The translations under genes were made by a program, and so were the position numbers. Positions 1 through 7,423 of a stretch of 47,387 bases of DNA are shown here, piece after piece. This DNA comes from Oscillospiraceae bacterium. Lineage in GTDB: Bacteria; Bacillota; Clostridia; Oscillospirales; Oscillospiraceae. How positions within the stretch are numbered: position 1 is the stretch's first letter; the number at the start of each line of letters is the position of its first letter. The DNA is taken from assembly GCA_016302405.1 (NCBI GenBank), contig JAEDNR010000005.1, forward strand, positions 1-47,387, written 5' to 3'. The notes below the pieces were generated by a model. It worked only from the letters and a program-made list of their open reading frames with translations, was not told the DNA's origin and did no database searches.

Positions 1-183
1 AACCTCAACTGGCTGCAGCCGTTTCTCATTAGTTTTTTGTAGCCAGTGCCTTTAGACACTGGCTACCTTGCTGAGGGACTTTTTTAACAGCCCCTTCGTT
101 TATTAAAAATATAGACTGTGAGTTTATCGGCTTTTGTCCGCTAAACGACAAATAGGAATTTGGCGGACCAACCGTAAAAGCAT

Positions 184-258
184 CGTAGGGGACGGGTTTC
201 CCGTCCCGCCCCAAACAAGTCTCTGGATTCCGGGGGACGGGAAACCCGTCCCCTACGA
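184..258. repeat. GGGACGGG palindromic element, copy 1
   Basis: Two inverted arms, each starting or ending GTAGGGGACGGG and each itself a palindrome around TTTCCC/GAAACCC, separated by about 26 bases. Similarity to 29489-29619 extends over roughly 130 bases (155-285), including the flanking GGCGGAC, CGTAAAAGCAT and GATGACGATAAATAG blocks, so the duplicated unit is larger than the palindromes. Single arms recur near 10046-10070 and 28689-28712. Confidence 0.8.
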
Positions 259-447
259 AAGGATGACGATAAATAGTCCGAAATTCGATACCGTGCGGGA
301 AATGCGTACTCCCCCCGGTACCAGTCTGCGGACTGGTACCACCCCCCTCGTAAACGCGGGGGGCAAGGCGTCTAACCGCCCGCGCACCTTAACTGCCCAC
401 CAAATTCCAATTTGTCGGGCAGCTGAGTAAACCCGATATGCACATTG

Positions 448-482
448 TCTTATATCTCGTATCTTATATCTTATATCTCTTA
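448..482. repeat. TTATATC heptad repeat tract
   Basis: About five imperfect copies of a 7-base unit (TTATATC with variants CTCGTATC). Similar tracts lie at 5634-5664, 6451-6476, 25051-25085, 38051-38093 and 40373-40409, and on the other strand near 37344-37366. They always sit in gaps between genes. Confidence 0.75.
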
Positions 483-520
483 CGGGGCTTCCTCCGGTCC
501 GTCCCCTTAACAATACTGTT

Positions 521-553
521 AAAAATCCCCCGGTGCGCACTGCGCACCGGGGG
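521..553 (-). terminator. Rho-independent terminator of guaB
   Basis: A 13-bp perfect GC-rich inverted repeat (527-539 with 541-553; in RNA the central bases form the loop) is followed on the minus strand by ATTTTT (526-521). It begins 18 bases after the guaB stop codon. Confidence 0.85.
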
Positions 554-571
554 AAGCACTATTGGGATATA

Positions 572-2077
572 TTACTTGCCCTGGGAGGAGGAGCGGAGGG
601 TTACATCGTGATAGCCGCCCTCGACGATAGAGACGGAGGACACCAGGGTCAGCTTGGCGTTTGCCTGCAGGTCAGGGATATTGGTCACGCCGCAGTTGCA
701 CATGGTGGACTTGACCTTGTACAAAGAGCCTTCCACGTTCTCGTGGAGGGGACCGGCGTAGGTGACATAGGAGTCCACGCCTTCTTCAAAGCTCAGCTTA
801 GAGGAACCGCCCAGGTCATAGCGCTGCCAGTTCCGGGCACGGTTGGAGCCCTCGCCCCAATACTCCTTCATATACACGCCGTTGACCATGATCCGGGGGG
901 TGGGGCTCTCGTCGAACCGGGCAAAGTACCGGCCCAGCATCAAAAAGTCCGCGCCCATGGCCAGAGCCAGGGTCATATGGTAATCATGGACGATACCGCC
1001 GTCGGAGCACACCGGAACATAGATGCCGGTCTCCTTGAAGTATTCGTCCCGGGCCGCCGCCACATCGATGAGGGCGGTTGCCTGGCCTCTGCCGATGCCC
1101 TTGGTCTCCCGGGTGATGCAGATGGAGCCACCGCCGATGCCCACCTTGACAAAGTCCGCGCCGGCCTTTGCCAGGAACAGGAAGCCGTCTTTATCCACCA
1201 CGTTGCCCGCGCCCACCTTGACGGTGTCGCCGTAGTGCTCCCGGATCCAGGCGATGGTCTTTTCCTGCCAGCAGGTAAAGCCCTCGGAGGAGTCGATGAC
1301 CAGCACGTCCGCGCCGGCAGCCAGCAGGGCGGGTACCCGCTGGGCATAGTCCCGGGTATTGATGCCAGCGCCCACGAGATACCGCTTCTTCTCGTCCAGC
1401 AGCTCCAGGGGGTTGGCCTTATGGGAGGCGTAGTCTTTACGGAAGACAAAGTACATGAGGCGATCGTTTTCGTCTACAATGGGCAGGCTGTTCATCTTAT
1501 GGGCCCAGATGATGTCATTGGCCTCTTTCAGGGTGGTTTCCGCGGGAGCGGTGATCAGCTTCTCCCGGGGGGTCATAAAGTCCCGCACTCTGTCGGTGGG
1601 CTCCATACGGGATACACGGTAGTCCCGGCTGGTGACGATGCCCAGGAGCTTGCCATTAGCGGTGCCGTCGTCGGTGATGGCCACGGTGGAGAAGCCGTTT
1701 CTCGCTTTCAGCGCCAGCACGTCCGCCAGAGTGGCGTCCGGGGTCAGGTTGGAGGCGGAGGTGACGAAGCCTGCCTTGTGGTTCTTCACCTTGGCAACCA
1801 TGGCCGCCTGGCTTTCAATGGACTGGGAACCGTAAATGAAGCTGATGCCGCCCTCCTTCGCCAGGGCGATGGCCAGAGTGTCGTTGGACACGGACTGCAT
1901 AACCGCGGAGGTCAGGGGCACGTTCAGGGAAATGGCGGGTTCCTCAAAACCCTTGCGGTATTTCACCAGGGGCGTCCGGAGACTGACCCGGTCGGGAATA
2001 CAGTCCTCCGAGGTATAGCCGGGGACGAGCAGATATTCGCTGAAGGTGTGGCTGGGTTCGGGATAGTAATACGCCAT
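572..2077 (-). CDS. guaB: IMP dehydrogenase (Tritrichomonas-like class)
   Basis: Converts IMP to XMP with NAD+, the committed step to GMP; cytosolic TIM-barrel enzyme, 501 residues. The catalytic loop GIGGGSIC places the nucleophile at Cys320; SDGGI (Asp359) is the IMP phosphate site region; two CBS motifs fill about residues 105-220. The flap WQRYDLGG carries the Arg419-Tyr420 pair that activates water. The segments GRYFARFDESP, MKEYWGEGS and KSTMCNCG are those of the divergent class typified by Tritrichomonas foetus, rather than the GSxxAGTxESPG type of Bacillus. The start is fixed by TAAGGAGGAACCTGACAA just upstream. It stands alone, with a strong terminator behind it. The family assignment is certain; the subclass rests on remembered sequence. 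Confidence 0.96.
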   Translation of the reverse strand: MAYYYPEPSHTFSEYLLVPGYTSEDCIPDRVSLRTPLVKYRKGFEEPAISLNVPLTSAVMQSVSNDTLAIALAKEGGISFIYGSQSIESQAAMVAKVKNHKAGFVTSASNLTPDATLADVLALKARNGFSTVAITDDGTANGKLLGIVTSRDYRVSRMEPTDRVRDFMTPREKLITAPAETTLKEANDIIWAHKMNSLPIVDENDRLMYFVFRKDYASHKANPLELLDEKKRYLVGAGINTRDYAQRVPALLAAGADVLVIDSSEGFTCWQEKTIAWIREHYGDTVKVGAGNVVDKDGFLFLAKAGADFVKVGIGGGSICITRETKGIGRGQATALIDVAAARDEYFKETGIYVPVCSDGGIVHDYHMTLALAMGADFLMLGRYFARFDESPTPRIMVNGVYMKEYWGEGSNRARNWQRYDLGGSSKLSFEEGVDSYVTYAGPLHENVEGSLYKVKSTMCNCGVTNIPDLQANAKLTLVSSVSIVEGGYHDVTLRSSSQGK

Positions 2078-2168
2078 TTGTCAGGTTCCTCCTTAATATA
2101 TTGATATTCTGAATTGACATGATTAGCGGGCTCTTATACGATGGAGATTCCCACGCTCCGACTTCCAG

Positions 2169-2284
2169 GTCATTGCGAACCAGTTCTCAAACTGGTGTGG
2201 CAATCTCCATCTTTAGGAGAACGCAGTCACAATGACGTTGGAGATTCCCACGAAAGTAGTGCGCACTGGCCCGGAATGACCCCT
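2169..2284. repeat. Paired-hairpin element (ATTGC/ATTCC type)
   Basis: First half 2172-2204: ATTGC-gaa-CCAGTT-ctca-AACTGG-tgtg-GCAAT. After a short spacer the second half (about 2246-2279) is an inverted, partly degraded ATTCC/GGAAT version. The same pair of inverted hairpins recurs at 7803-7912, 24897-25008, 28362-28531, 35143-35315 and 40033-40310; single halves are at 12458-12495 and 29624-29665. Confidence 0.8.
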
Positions 2285-2309
2285 TACTTATTTTGCAGCC
2301 GGTTATACG

Positions 2310-2432
2310 GGCTCCCCCCGCCACCAGTTTGAGAACCGGTGGCACTTTAATTAAGGTATGATTGCCCCCGGCAATCATTAGGATTTTGATTCACTGCGTG
2401 CAGCACCACCCTCACAAGTGCGGGGGGGCAAG
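2310..2432. repeat. Hairpin module carrying a ~60-base inserted element
   Basis: A GCCACCAGTT/AACCGGTGGC hairpin (2320-2343) is followed by the ~60-base element that contains TGATTGCC-ccc-GGCAATCA and CTGC-gt-GCAG, then by the tail AAGTGCGGGGGGGCAAGG. A near-identical arrangement is at 7944-8070. Related modules at 310-367 and 37914-37978 lack the 60-base element, so it looks like an insertion. Confidence 0.7.
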
Positions 2433-2462
2433 GGCGGCTTCGCCGCCAACTTCTTCACTCTT

Positions 2463-3383
2463 TTATAGATTCTCTCCGTCGCCACGGTCCAGGATGGGCC
2501 GGACCTCCCTGCCGCTGTTGGAGACATGCTTGAAGTTGCCCACCACCTCGTTCACCGGATTCATCATGGCAAAGGTGTGGGGGTACCTGCGCAGAATGGC
2601 GCACAGCTGGGCCGCCTGGGGCCGGTTCACCACGCACACCAGAATATGGGTAGCGAGCCCTGAGTACATGCCTGTGGCGGGGACCATGGTGGCGCTGTGG
2701 CCAAGGCCGGTGATGATCTCCCGGGCAATCTCCTCGGGCTGGTCGGTGACGATCTCAAAGCGCATCGCGCTGCGTCCGGTCCGCATAAAGTGGTCGCCCA
2801 CGGTGGTGGAGGTGAAGCTGTACAGGATGCACATGAGCACCGGCTCCATCTGATAGCCGTAGACGAAGTAGCTGCACACTGCCACCGCCGTATTCATCAT
2901 AAAGATCATGCCGAACATGCTCGTCTCGGGGTGGTTCTTGTGAATGATGGCGGAAATAAAGTCCGCGCCGCCGGTGAAGGCGCTGGCTTTCAGAAGCAGG
3001 GAGTAGCAGAAGCCCATGATAATGCCCGCGGTGAGGGGCCCGATGATCCGGCTGGTGCCGTTGGCGGTGTCGTAGGCAAAGGCAGAAAGGTCCACATGGT
3101 CCAGAAGCAGCAGCCCTAAGGAAAAGGTCACCACATACAGCATGCTCCTTACAGCCAGGGACTTGCTGACTGTAAAATAGACCCAGAGTGCCAACGGGAT
3201 ATTGATCAGCAGGCTGAGATAGCCCACGCTGACCCCGGTGACATACTGGATCATCGTACAGATACCGTTCACGCCGGAGGGCGCGAACTGATTGGGGAAC
3301 ACGAAAAGCTCATAGCTTACCGCCGCCGCCAGCGCGATGGCAACAATGGCAAGGTATGTCCAGATCTTTTTCAGCAGAATCAT
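2463..3383 (-). CDS. YitT family membrane protein
   Basis: Integral membrane protein of 306 residues. Five or six hydrophobic segments fill about residues 1-200 (for example ILLKKIWTYLAIVAIALAAA at the N-terminus and SLLINIPLALWVYF), with GVNGI and TGGADFIS as typical YitT core motifs. The C-terminal ~90 residues form the soluble DUF2179 domain (FEIVTDQPEEIAREI..GHSATMV). The substrate is unknown; transport is an inference for the family. The ATG at 3383 is chosen over an upstream in-frame TTG because GGGAGCGG lies at the right distance and the upstream peptide is low complexity. A consensus-like promoter lies at 3449-3477, divergent from the fructokinase promoter. Confidence 0.88.
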   Translation of the reverse strand: MILLKKIWTYLAIVAIALAAAVSYELFVFPNQFAPSGVNGICTMIQYVTGVSVGYLSLLINIPLALWVYFTVSKSLAVRSMLYVVTFSLGLLLLDHVDLSAFAYDTANGTSRIIGPLTAGIIMGFCYSLLLKASAFTGGADFISAIIHKNHPETSMFGMIFMMNTAVAVCSYFVYGYQMEPVLMCILYSFTSTTVGDHFMRTGRSAMRFEIVTDQPEEIAREIITGLGHSATMVPATGMYSGLATHILVCVVNRPQAAQLCAILRRYPHTFAMMNPVNEVVGNFKHVSNSGREVRPILDRGDGENL

Positions 3384-3448
3384 AGCCGCTCCCGTTTTTC
3401 CTCCCCCGGCAGGCAAAAATTACCGCTTACGGAGGTTATTGATTTTGT

Positions 3449-3477
3449 ATTATAGCATACCTTTTCCGTCGGGTCAA
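3449..3477 (-). promoter_or_regulatory. Sigma-A-type promoter for the yitT-like gene
   Basis: On the minus strand TTGACC (3477-3472), a 17-base spacer and TATAAT (3454-3449) lie about 65 bases upstream of the start codon. Confidence 0.8.
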
Positions 3478-3500
3478 GTCGGCGAAAAGAAAATTGTGGG

Positions 3501-3529
3501 TTGCATTTCCGCGCCAAACAGGCTATGAT
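3501..3529 (+). promoter_or_regulatory. Sigma-A-type promoter for fructokinase-manA
   Basis: TTGCAT (3501-3506), a 17-base spacer and TATGAT (3524-3529), 47 bases before the fructokinase ATG. It is back to back with the yitT promoter, the two -35 boxes being about 23 bases apart. Confidence 0.75.
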
Positions 3530-3576
3530 AGAAACATCCTGAAATAACGAAAGCTGACAGTAAGGAGCTGAAAAAC

Positions 3577-4464
3577 ATGAAACTCTACGGCGCGCTGGAG
3601 GCCGGCGGAACCAAAATGGTCTGTGCCATCGGCGACGAAAACGGCAATATCCTGGAGCGGATCAGCATCCCCACCCGCACCCCGGCGGAAACCATGGGGC
3701 CCATGATCGATTTCTTCCGGGGCAAGGGAATCCGTGCCCTGGGCATCGGCTGCTTCGGCCCGGTGGACCTGAAAAAAGGAAGCCGGACCTACGGCTATAT
3801 CACCTCCACCCCGAAGCTGGCCTGGCAGAACTACCCCATTGTGGCGGAGTTTGAAAAAGCACTGGGTGTTCCCGTGGGCTTTGACACCGATGTGAACGCC
3901 GCCGCCCTGGGAGAAGCTACCTGGGGCTGCACCCGGGATGTGGAAAACAGCATCTACATCACCGTGGGCACCGGCGTGGGCGTGGGCGTCATCATTGGCG
4001 GCAAGCCCTACCACGGTATGCTGCACCCGGAGGGCGGACACATCCTCCTGGCCCGCCACCCGGATGATCCCATGGTGGGAAGCGGCTGTCCCTTCCACGA
4101 AAATTGTCTGGAGGGTCTTGCGGCAGGCCCCTCCCTGGAAAAGCGCTGGGGCATCAAGGGCGCGGAGCTTACCGGGCGGAAAGAGGTGTGGCAGCTGGAG
4201 GCCTACTACATCGGCCAGGCTCTGGCAGACTACATCCTTATTCTCTCCCCGGAGCGGATCGTGCTGGGCGGCGGCGTCACCCACCAGGAGGGTCTGCTGG
4301 CGCTCATCCGGCAGGAGACGGCAAAGCAGCTTGCCGGGTACATCCGGACGGCAGCCATCGATCATTTGGATTCCTACATCGTGGGCGTCAGCCTCAATGA
4401 CAACCAGGGCGTCATGGGCGCGGTGAAGCTGGCCATGGACGCGGAAAAGGAGACGGAAAAATGA
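3577..4464 (+). CDS. ROK-family fructokinase
   Basis: Phosphorylates fructose (possibly also mannose or glucose) with ATP in the cytosol. It has 295 residues, normal for the YdhR/GmuE/ScrK type of ROK kinase. The N-terminal phosphate loop reads GALEAGGTKMVCAIG. The catalytic Asp lies in GFDTDVNAAALGE, the adenosine region in VGTGVGVGVI. The zinc-binding block PEGGHILLARHP..GSGCPFHENCLEGLAAGPS is the form seen in fructokinases. TAAGGAG is 8 bases before the ATG. The stop overlaps the manA start (ATGA at 4461-4464), so the two are translationally coupled. Fructokinase plus phosphomannose isomerase suggests use of mannose, mannoside or sucrose-derived fructose. Confidence 0.92.
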   Translation: MKLYGALEAGGTKMVCAIGDENGNILERISIPTRTPAETMGPMIDFFRGKGIRALGIGCFGPVDLKKGSRTYGYITSTPKLAWQNYPIVAEFEKALGVPVGFDTDVNAAALGEATWGCTRDVENSIYITVGTGVGVGVIIGGKPYHGMLHPEGGHILLARHPDDPMVGSGCPFHENCLEGLAAGPSLEKRWGIKGAELTGRKEVWQLEAYYIGQALADYILILSPERIVLGGGVTHQEGLLALIRQETAKQLAGYIRTAAIDHLDSYIVGVSLNDNQGVMGAVKLAMDAEKETEK

Positions 4465-5393
4465 AAAAGATTCTGCACCTAAAACCCATCTTTCAGGAAA
4501 AGCTCTGGGGCGGTGAACGCCTTTCCACGGTTTTCGGCTACCCCATCCCCAGCGACCACACCGGCGAGTGCTGGGCCATCAGCGGCCATCCCGGCGGGGA
4601 CTGCACCGTGGAAAACCCCGAGTTCGGCGGGAAGACTCTGGGGCAGCTATGGACCGAGCAGCCGGAGCTCTTTGGAAACCTCCCCGGCAGCATCTATCCC
4701 CTGCTCATTAAGATCATCGACGCCCGGGACGACCTGAGCATCCAGGTCCACCCCGACGACGCCTACGCCAAGGTCCACGAAAACGGCAGCCTGGGCAAGA
4801 CCGAGTGCTGGTATGTTCTGGACTGCGACCCCGGCGCCACCATCATCATCGGCCACAACGCTTCTTCCAGAGAAGAGATGGCCAAAATGGTGGAGGAGGG
4901 CCGGTGGAGCGAGCTGCTGCGCCAGGTGCCCATCCATAAGGGGGACTTCTTCCAGATCAATCCCGGATGCCTGCATGCCATCAAGGGCGGCACCCTGATC
5001 CTGGAGACCCAGCAGTCCAGCGACGTAACCTACCGCTTCTACGACTATGACCGGCTGGACCATGGCAAGAAGCGGCAGCTGCACATCGCCCAGAGCCTGG
5101 ATGTGACCACCGCTCCCTTTGTCCCGTCGGAGCCGGATCGGACTGTGGCCCAGGTTGGAGCCGCAGCCATCACCCACCTGGTCACCTGCCCCTATTACAG
5201 TGTGTACCACGGTGTGCTGGACGGAAAAGCCGAAATGGATTTCACCGCCCCCTTTGTGAACCTGAGCATTCTGGACGGAGCGGGCACGCTGGACGGCAAG
5301 CCTGTGAAAAAGGGCGACCACATGGTCCTCACCGCGAACTACGGCAGGGCAGTGCTGGAAGGAAAAATGGAGTTTATTTACTCCCATATCTGA
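4461..5393 (+). CDS. manA: Mannose-6-phosphate isomerase, class I
   Basis: Zinc enzyme that interconverts mannose-6-phosphate and fructose-6-phosphate. At 310 residues it matches the short Firmicute form. Metal ligands are visible as Gln and His in IQVHPDD, Glu in GKTECWYVLD and His in INPGCLHAI. QQSSDVTYRFYDYDR is another family block. It begins inside the fructokinase stop codon and is followed 17 bases later by a rho-independent terminator, so the operon is two genes. Confidence 0.95.
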   Translation: MKKILHLKPIFQEKLWGGERLSTVFGYPIPSDHTGECWAISGHPGGDCTVENPEFGGKTLGQLWTEQPELFGNLPGSIYPLLIKIIDARDDLSIQVHPDDAYAKVHENGSLGKTECWYVLDCDPGATIIIGHNASSREEMAKMVEEGRWSELLRQVPIHKGDFFQINPGCLHAIKGGTLILETQQSSDVTYRFYDYDRLDHGKKRQLHIAQSLDVTTAPFVPSEPDRTVAQVGAAAITHLVTCPYYSVYHGVLDGKAEMDFTAPFVNLSILDGAGTLDGKPVKKGDHMVLTANYGRAVLEGKMEFIYSHI

Positions 5394-5410
5394 TTGCAGT
5401 CAGAATTTAT

Positions 5411-5445
5411 CCCCGGCGGAATCCTCCGCCGGGGACTTTTTTAAA
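5411..5445 (+). terminator. Rho-independent terminator of the manA operon
   Basis: The stem CCCCGGCGGA (5411-5420) pairs with TCCGCCGGGG (5425-5434) across a short loop and is followed by ACTTTTTT. Confidence 0.9.
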
Positions 5446-5473
5446 ACTGCCGCGAAGCGGCACCTTATCTTAT

Positions 5474-5634
5474 GGCAACACCGCACAATTCGGCAAGAGC
5501 CGGTGGCGTGGGATTTTTCCTCAGCCGAAAGTTTGGAAAACAGAGGAATACTTGGTGTATTTCCTGTTTTCCAAACTGCGCGGATGGGGGAAAAGACCCG
5601 CCATCCGGCCGCAGACGATTTGTGCGGTGTTGCC
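5474..5634. repeat. 161-base palindromic MITE-like element
   Basis: Perfect 15-bp terminal inverted repeats (5474-5488 GGCAACACCGCACAA and 5620-5634). A nested central hairpin has a 13-bp stem (5531-5543 with 5564-5576) that nearly continues inward (AGGAATA/TATTTCCT). The outer sequence is AT-flanked (TTAT/TTAT). No other copy is in the window and no coding potential was seen. Confidence 0.75.
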
Positions 5635-5663
5635 TTATATCTTATATCTCATATCTTGTATCT

Positions 5664-5697
5664 TAAAAAGCGCTCCCGGGGCCGGGAGCGCTTTTTA
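5664..5697. terminator. Bidirectional terminator behind PTS IIA
   Basis: A 10-bp stem (GCGCTCCCGG 5670-5679 with CCGGGAGCGC 5682-5691) is flanked by AAAAA on the left and TTTTT on the right. It can therefore end leftward transcription of the IIA gene, whose stop is at 5710, and rightward read-through. Confidence 0.85.
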
Positions 5698-5709
5698 TGC
5701 AGGCATAAT

Positions 5710-6234
5710 TTACTTTTTCGCTTTCAGCAGGGGGGCGCCCTGGGCAATCTCGCCCTGGGCAAGCACCTGGATGTCGGCAAAGTCGTCGGCATTGGTCACC
5801 ACCACGGCGGTGGTCACGGGATGCCCGGCGGCCTTGATGGCCTCCATGGAGAAGGTCATGAGCTTCTGGCCCAGCTTGACGGCGTCGCCCTCCTTGACAA
5901 GGCAGGTAAAGCCCTCGCCGTTCATGGCCACCGTATCCATGCCCACATGGATCAGCAGCTCAAGCCCATCCTTGCTGGTGACGCCCACAGCGTGCTTGGT
6001 GTCGATGACCTGGGTAACGGTGCCGTTGAAGGGGGCGCAGACGGTTTCCTCAGCGGGCTCCAGGCCGCAGCCCTTGCCCAGAATGCCCTCGCTGAACACC
6101 GGATCGGGGATCTGCTCCATAGCGATGGCGCTGCCGCCGAAGGGGGCGTAGACGGTGAGCGGCTCGGCAGCCTGCTTGTTCTTATTGCCGCCGAACTTTC
6201 CCAGAATGGACGCGGCAAACTCCTTGTAACCCAT
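5710..6234 (-). CDS. PTS glucose-type IIA domain protein
   Basis: Single-domain EIIA-Glc-like phosphocarrier, 174 residues. After a short N-terminal helix and a charged linker (KEFAASILGKFGGNKNK), the IIA fold begins near residue 25. His96 in LLIHVGMDTV is the phospho-acceptor and His81 in DTKHAVGV the partner histidine. It would take phosphate from HPr and pass it to a sugar-specific IIB domain, or act as a regulator. No IIB or IIC gene is nearby, so it is an orphan. AGGAGGTAAAACCT precedes the ATG; a TTTACA/TATAAT promoter lies about 75 bases upstream and a bidirectional terminator follows. The family is certain; the partner transporter is unknown. Confidence 0.93.
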   Translation of the reverse strand: MGYKEFAASILGKFGGNKNKQAAEPLTVYAPFGGSAIAMEQIPDPVFSEGILGKGCGLEPAEETVCAPFNGTVTQVIDTKHAVGVTSKDGLELLIHVGMDTVAMNGEGFTCLVKEGDAVKLGQKLMTFSMEAIKAAGHPVTTAVVVTNADDFADIQVLAQGEIAQGAPLLKAKK

Positions 6235-6310
6235 AGGTTTTACCTCCTGTTTTCATTGATTGAGATCAAAAGCTTCGCGTTTTACGCGGTGATCTTCCTA
6301 TGCTGCAACG

Positions 6311-6340
6311 ATTATACCACGAATCAAAGGAGACTGTAAA
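6311..6340 (-). promoter_or_regulatory. Promoter of the PTS IIA gene
   Basis: On the minus strand TTTACA (6340-6335), an 18-base spacer and TATAAT (6316-6311). Confidence 0.65.
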
Positions 6341-6475
6341 GCGGTATTTTACAAAAACTGCCTTGTTTCCATTGGCTCTTACCAGCTTCTTCATGATTGC
6401 GCTTACCGGGTTATCCAGGAATGCGGCAGAGCTGTACGGACTTCCCCGTTTATCTTATATCTTATCATATCTCTT

Positions 6476-6907
6476 TCAAAAATACAGCTCCTGGGCGACG
6501 TTGCCGTGGACATAGAGGCAGACGGCTTTGCGCATCAGGCTTTCCGTGACCCCGAAGCGCTCCGCCAGCTCCCACAGCTCGGTACACCCGGAGGCCACCG
6601 CGTCGTCCAGCTGGTCCACCGGGATGAGCTTGCGGATGGCCCACTTGTCCGCCCGGTTCTCGTGGCGCTGCCGGCAGTCCACCGCGGTGTACACACTGTA
6701 GAAGCTCCCGGTGAGGCAGTGGCCCAGCTCGTGGCCCAGATGGACCCGCTCCTGGGCGCCGCCGTCAACTACACTCTCGTCCATGCCGATGTACTGGGCG
6801 CCGTCGGGCAGCTGCACCGACATGGAACCGTTCTCCGCCATGGGATACCGGAGGACCGCTATATTCTGTTTACAGGCAAGCTGGTACAGCTCAGGTATCC
6901 CTATCAT
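6476..6907 (-). CDS. ImmA/IrrE-family metallopeptidase
   Basis: 143-residue zinc peptidase. Its active site HELGHCLTG (HExxH) follows a DESV..GAQERVHLG segment, and ENRADKW supplies the third-ligand region. In ICEBs1 and related phages ImmA cuts the XRE repressor encoded beside it and so induces the element; the same role is inferred here. The start at 6907 is two bases after the XRE stop codon. The longer upstream frame overlaps the regulator and is not used. It is co-transcribed with the XRE gene from the leftward promoter at 7423-7451, forming the lysogeny-type control module of the phage island to the right. Confidence 0.88.
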   Translation of the reverse strand: MIGIPELYQLACKQNIAVLRYPMAENGSMSVQLPDGAQYIGMDESVVDGGAQERVHLGHELGHCLTGSFYSVYTAVDCRQRHENRADKWAIRKLIPVDQLDDAVASGCTELWELAERFGVTESLMRKAVCLYVHGNVAQELYF

Positions 6908-6909
6908 GG

Positions 6910-7254
6910 TTACTCCTTCCGCTTCTTCGCGGCCTCCCGCTCCTTGACAAAGGCCGCAAAGGAAAGCACCTCGTTCATCATTTCGTCGGTAATATCCCCG
7001 GAGCCGCCGAAAAGGGCAAACTTCAGGTCGCTGTCGCTGACCTGGGAGGGTTGGGACTCCTCCTCCCCCAGAAGCTCCGAAACGCTGATGCCAAAATACC
7101 GGGTCAGCTTCTCGATCACGTTCCCCGTGGGACGGGCATCCGGAGAACGCTTCCACTTCGTCACCGTGGACTTGCTCAGGCCGGCGTCAATCGCCGCCCT
7201 GGAGGGGCTCACTCCCCTCGATTCACACAGCATCACAAAACGGTCATAGAACAT
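6910..7254 (-). CDS. XRE-family helix-turn-helix regulator (phage-type repressor)
   Basis: 114 residues. The HTH lies at about residues 10-48 (MLCESRGVSPSRAAIDAGLS followed by KSTVTKWKRS), with a Cro/CI-like continuation GNVIEKLTRYFGISVSELLG. The acidic C-terminal half (SQVSDSDLKFALFGGSGDIT..VLSFAAFVKERE) is a likely target of the adjacent ImmA. The ATG at 7254 has AAAGGTG upstream and is preferred to an in-frame GTG seven codons earlier. Position at the left edge of the phage gene block, with opposite-strand early genes, is that of a repressor. Candidate operators GAAAGTTAACT (7276-7286) and GAAAGTTTACT (7474-7484) bracket the switch region; the binding is inferred. Confidence 0.85.
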   Translation of the reverse strand: MFYDRFVMLCESRGVSPSRAAIDAGLSKSTVTKWKRSPDARPTGNVIEKLTRYFGISVSELLGEEESQPSQVSDSDLKFALFGGSGDITDEMMNEVLSFAAFVKEREAAKKRKE

Positions 7255-7303
7255 AGTACACCTTTCCCTTACCACGAAAGTTAACTATTTTCTACTTTTC
7301 CCC

Positions 7304-7332
7304 TTGACAAGTTGAAAAAAATGTGGTATAAT
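7304..7332 (+). promoter_or_regulatory. Consensus rightward promoter of the phage island
   Basis: A perfect TTGACA (7304-7309), a 17-base spacer and a perfect TATAAT (7327-7332). It fires toward the 7584 gene and the terminase genes and faces the leftward promoter at 7423-7451, so the first ~90 bases of both transcripts are complementary. Confidence 0.85.
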
Positions 7333-7374
7333 TGGGGTACGGTTGAAACAAGTGCACAGCCGTGGCCTATATTT

Positions 7375-7423
7375 CGAGATGGGATCCGATGAGTGGAACC
7401 GGAGGATCCCACCTCGGGTTCCA
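7375..7423. other. Structured element inside the switch region, possible pseudoknot
   Basis: A 13-bp stem pairs 7375-7387 with 7404-7416; its one non-Watson-Crick position is A-C on the plus strand but a G-U wobble on the minus-strand transcript. The 16-base loop holds TGGAACC (7394-7400), which is exactly complementary to GGTTCCA (7417-7423) immediately after the stem. Together they can form an H-type pseudoknot. It lies in the overlap of the two opposing transcripts and is not a terminator, since no T-run follows. Confidence 0.6.

Larger units (their letters stand above)
1..571. other. Intergenic mosaic at the left edge
   Basis: No supportable gene. It holds a 10-bp hairpin (39-48 with 57-66), a copy of the GGGACGGG palindrome element (about 155-285), a 24-base hairpin module with 10-bp stem and TGCG loop (317-340) next to a GCGGGGGGCAAGG tail, the boundary motif near 403, a TTATATC heptad run (448-482) and the guaB terminator (521-553). 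Small ORFs here run across the repeats and have no ribosome binding site. Confidence 0.7.

Noticed and set aside
39..66. 10-bp hairpin at the left edge as a terminator
   Set aside because: The T-run is not next to the stem in either direction (TTTTTT comes some 20 bases later on the plus strand), and the gene it could serve is outside the window.
533..2104. Long open frame antisense to guaB (523 codons)
   Set aside because: It is the complement of a clearly recognised gene in GC-rich DNA, has no ribosome binding site and low-complexity Gly/Ala/Val translation. Many other long antisense frames (for example over the PilT, Na/Pi, UppP and HtrA genes) are the same artefact.
7057..7156. Upstream extension of the ImmA frame to 7156
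   Set aside because: It overlaps the XRE gene in another frame; the ATG at 6907, directly after the XRE stop, gives a normal ImmA N-terminus.
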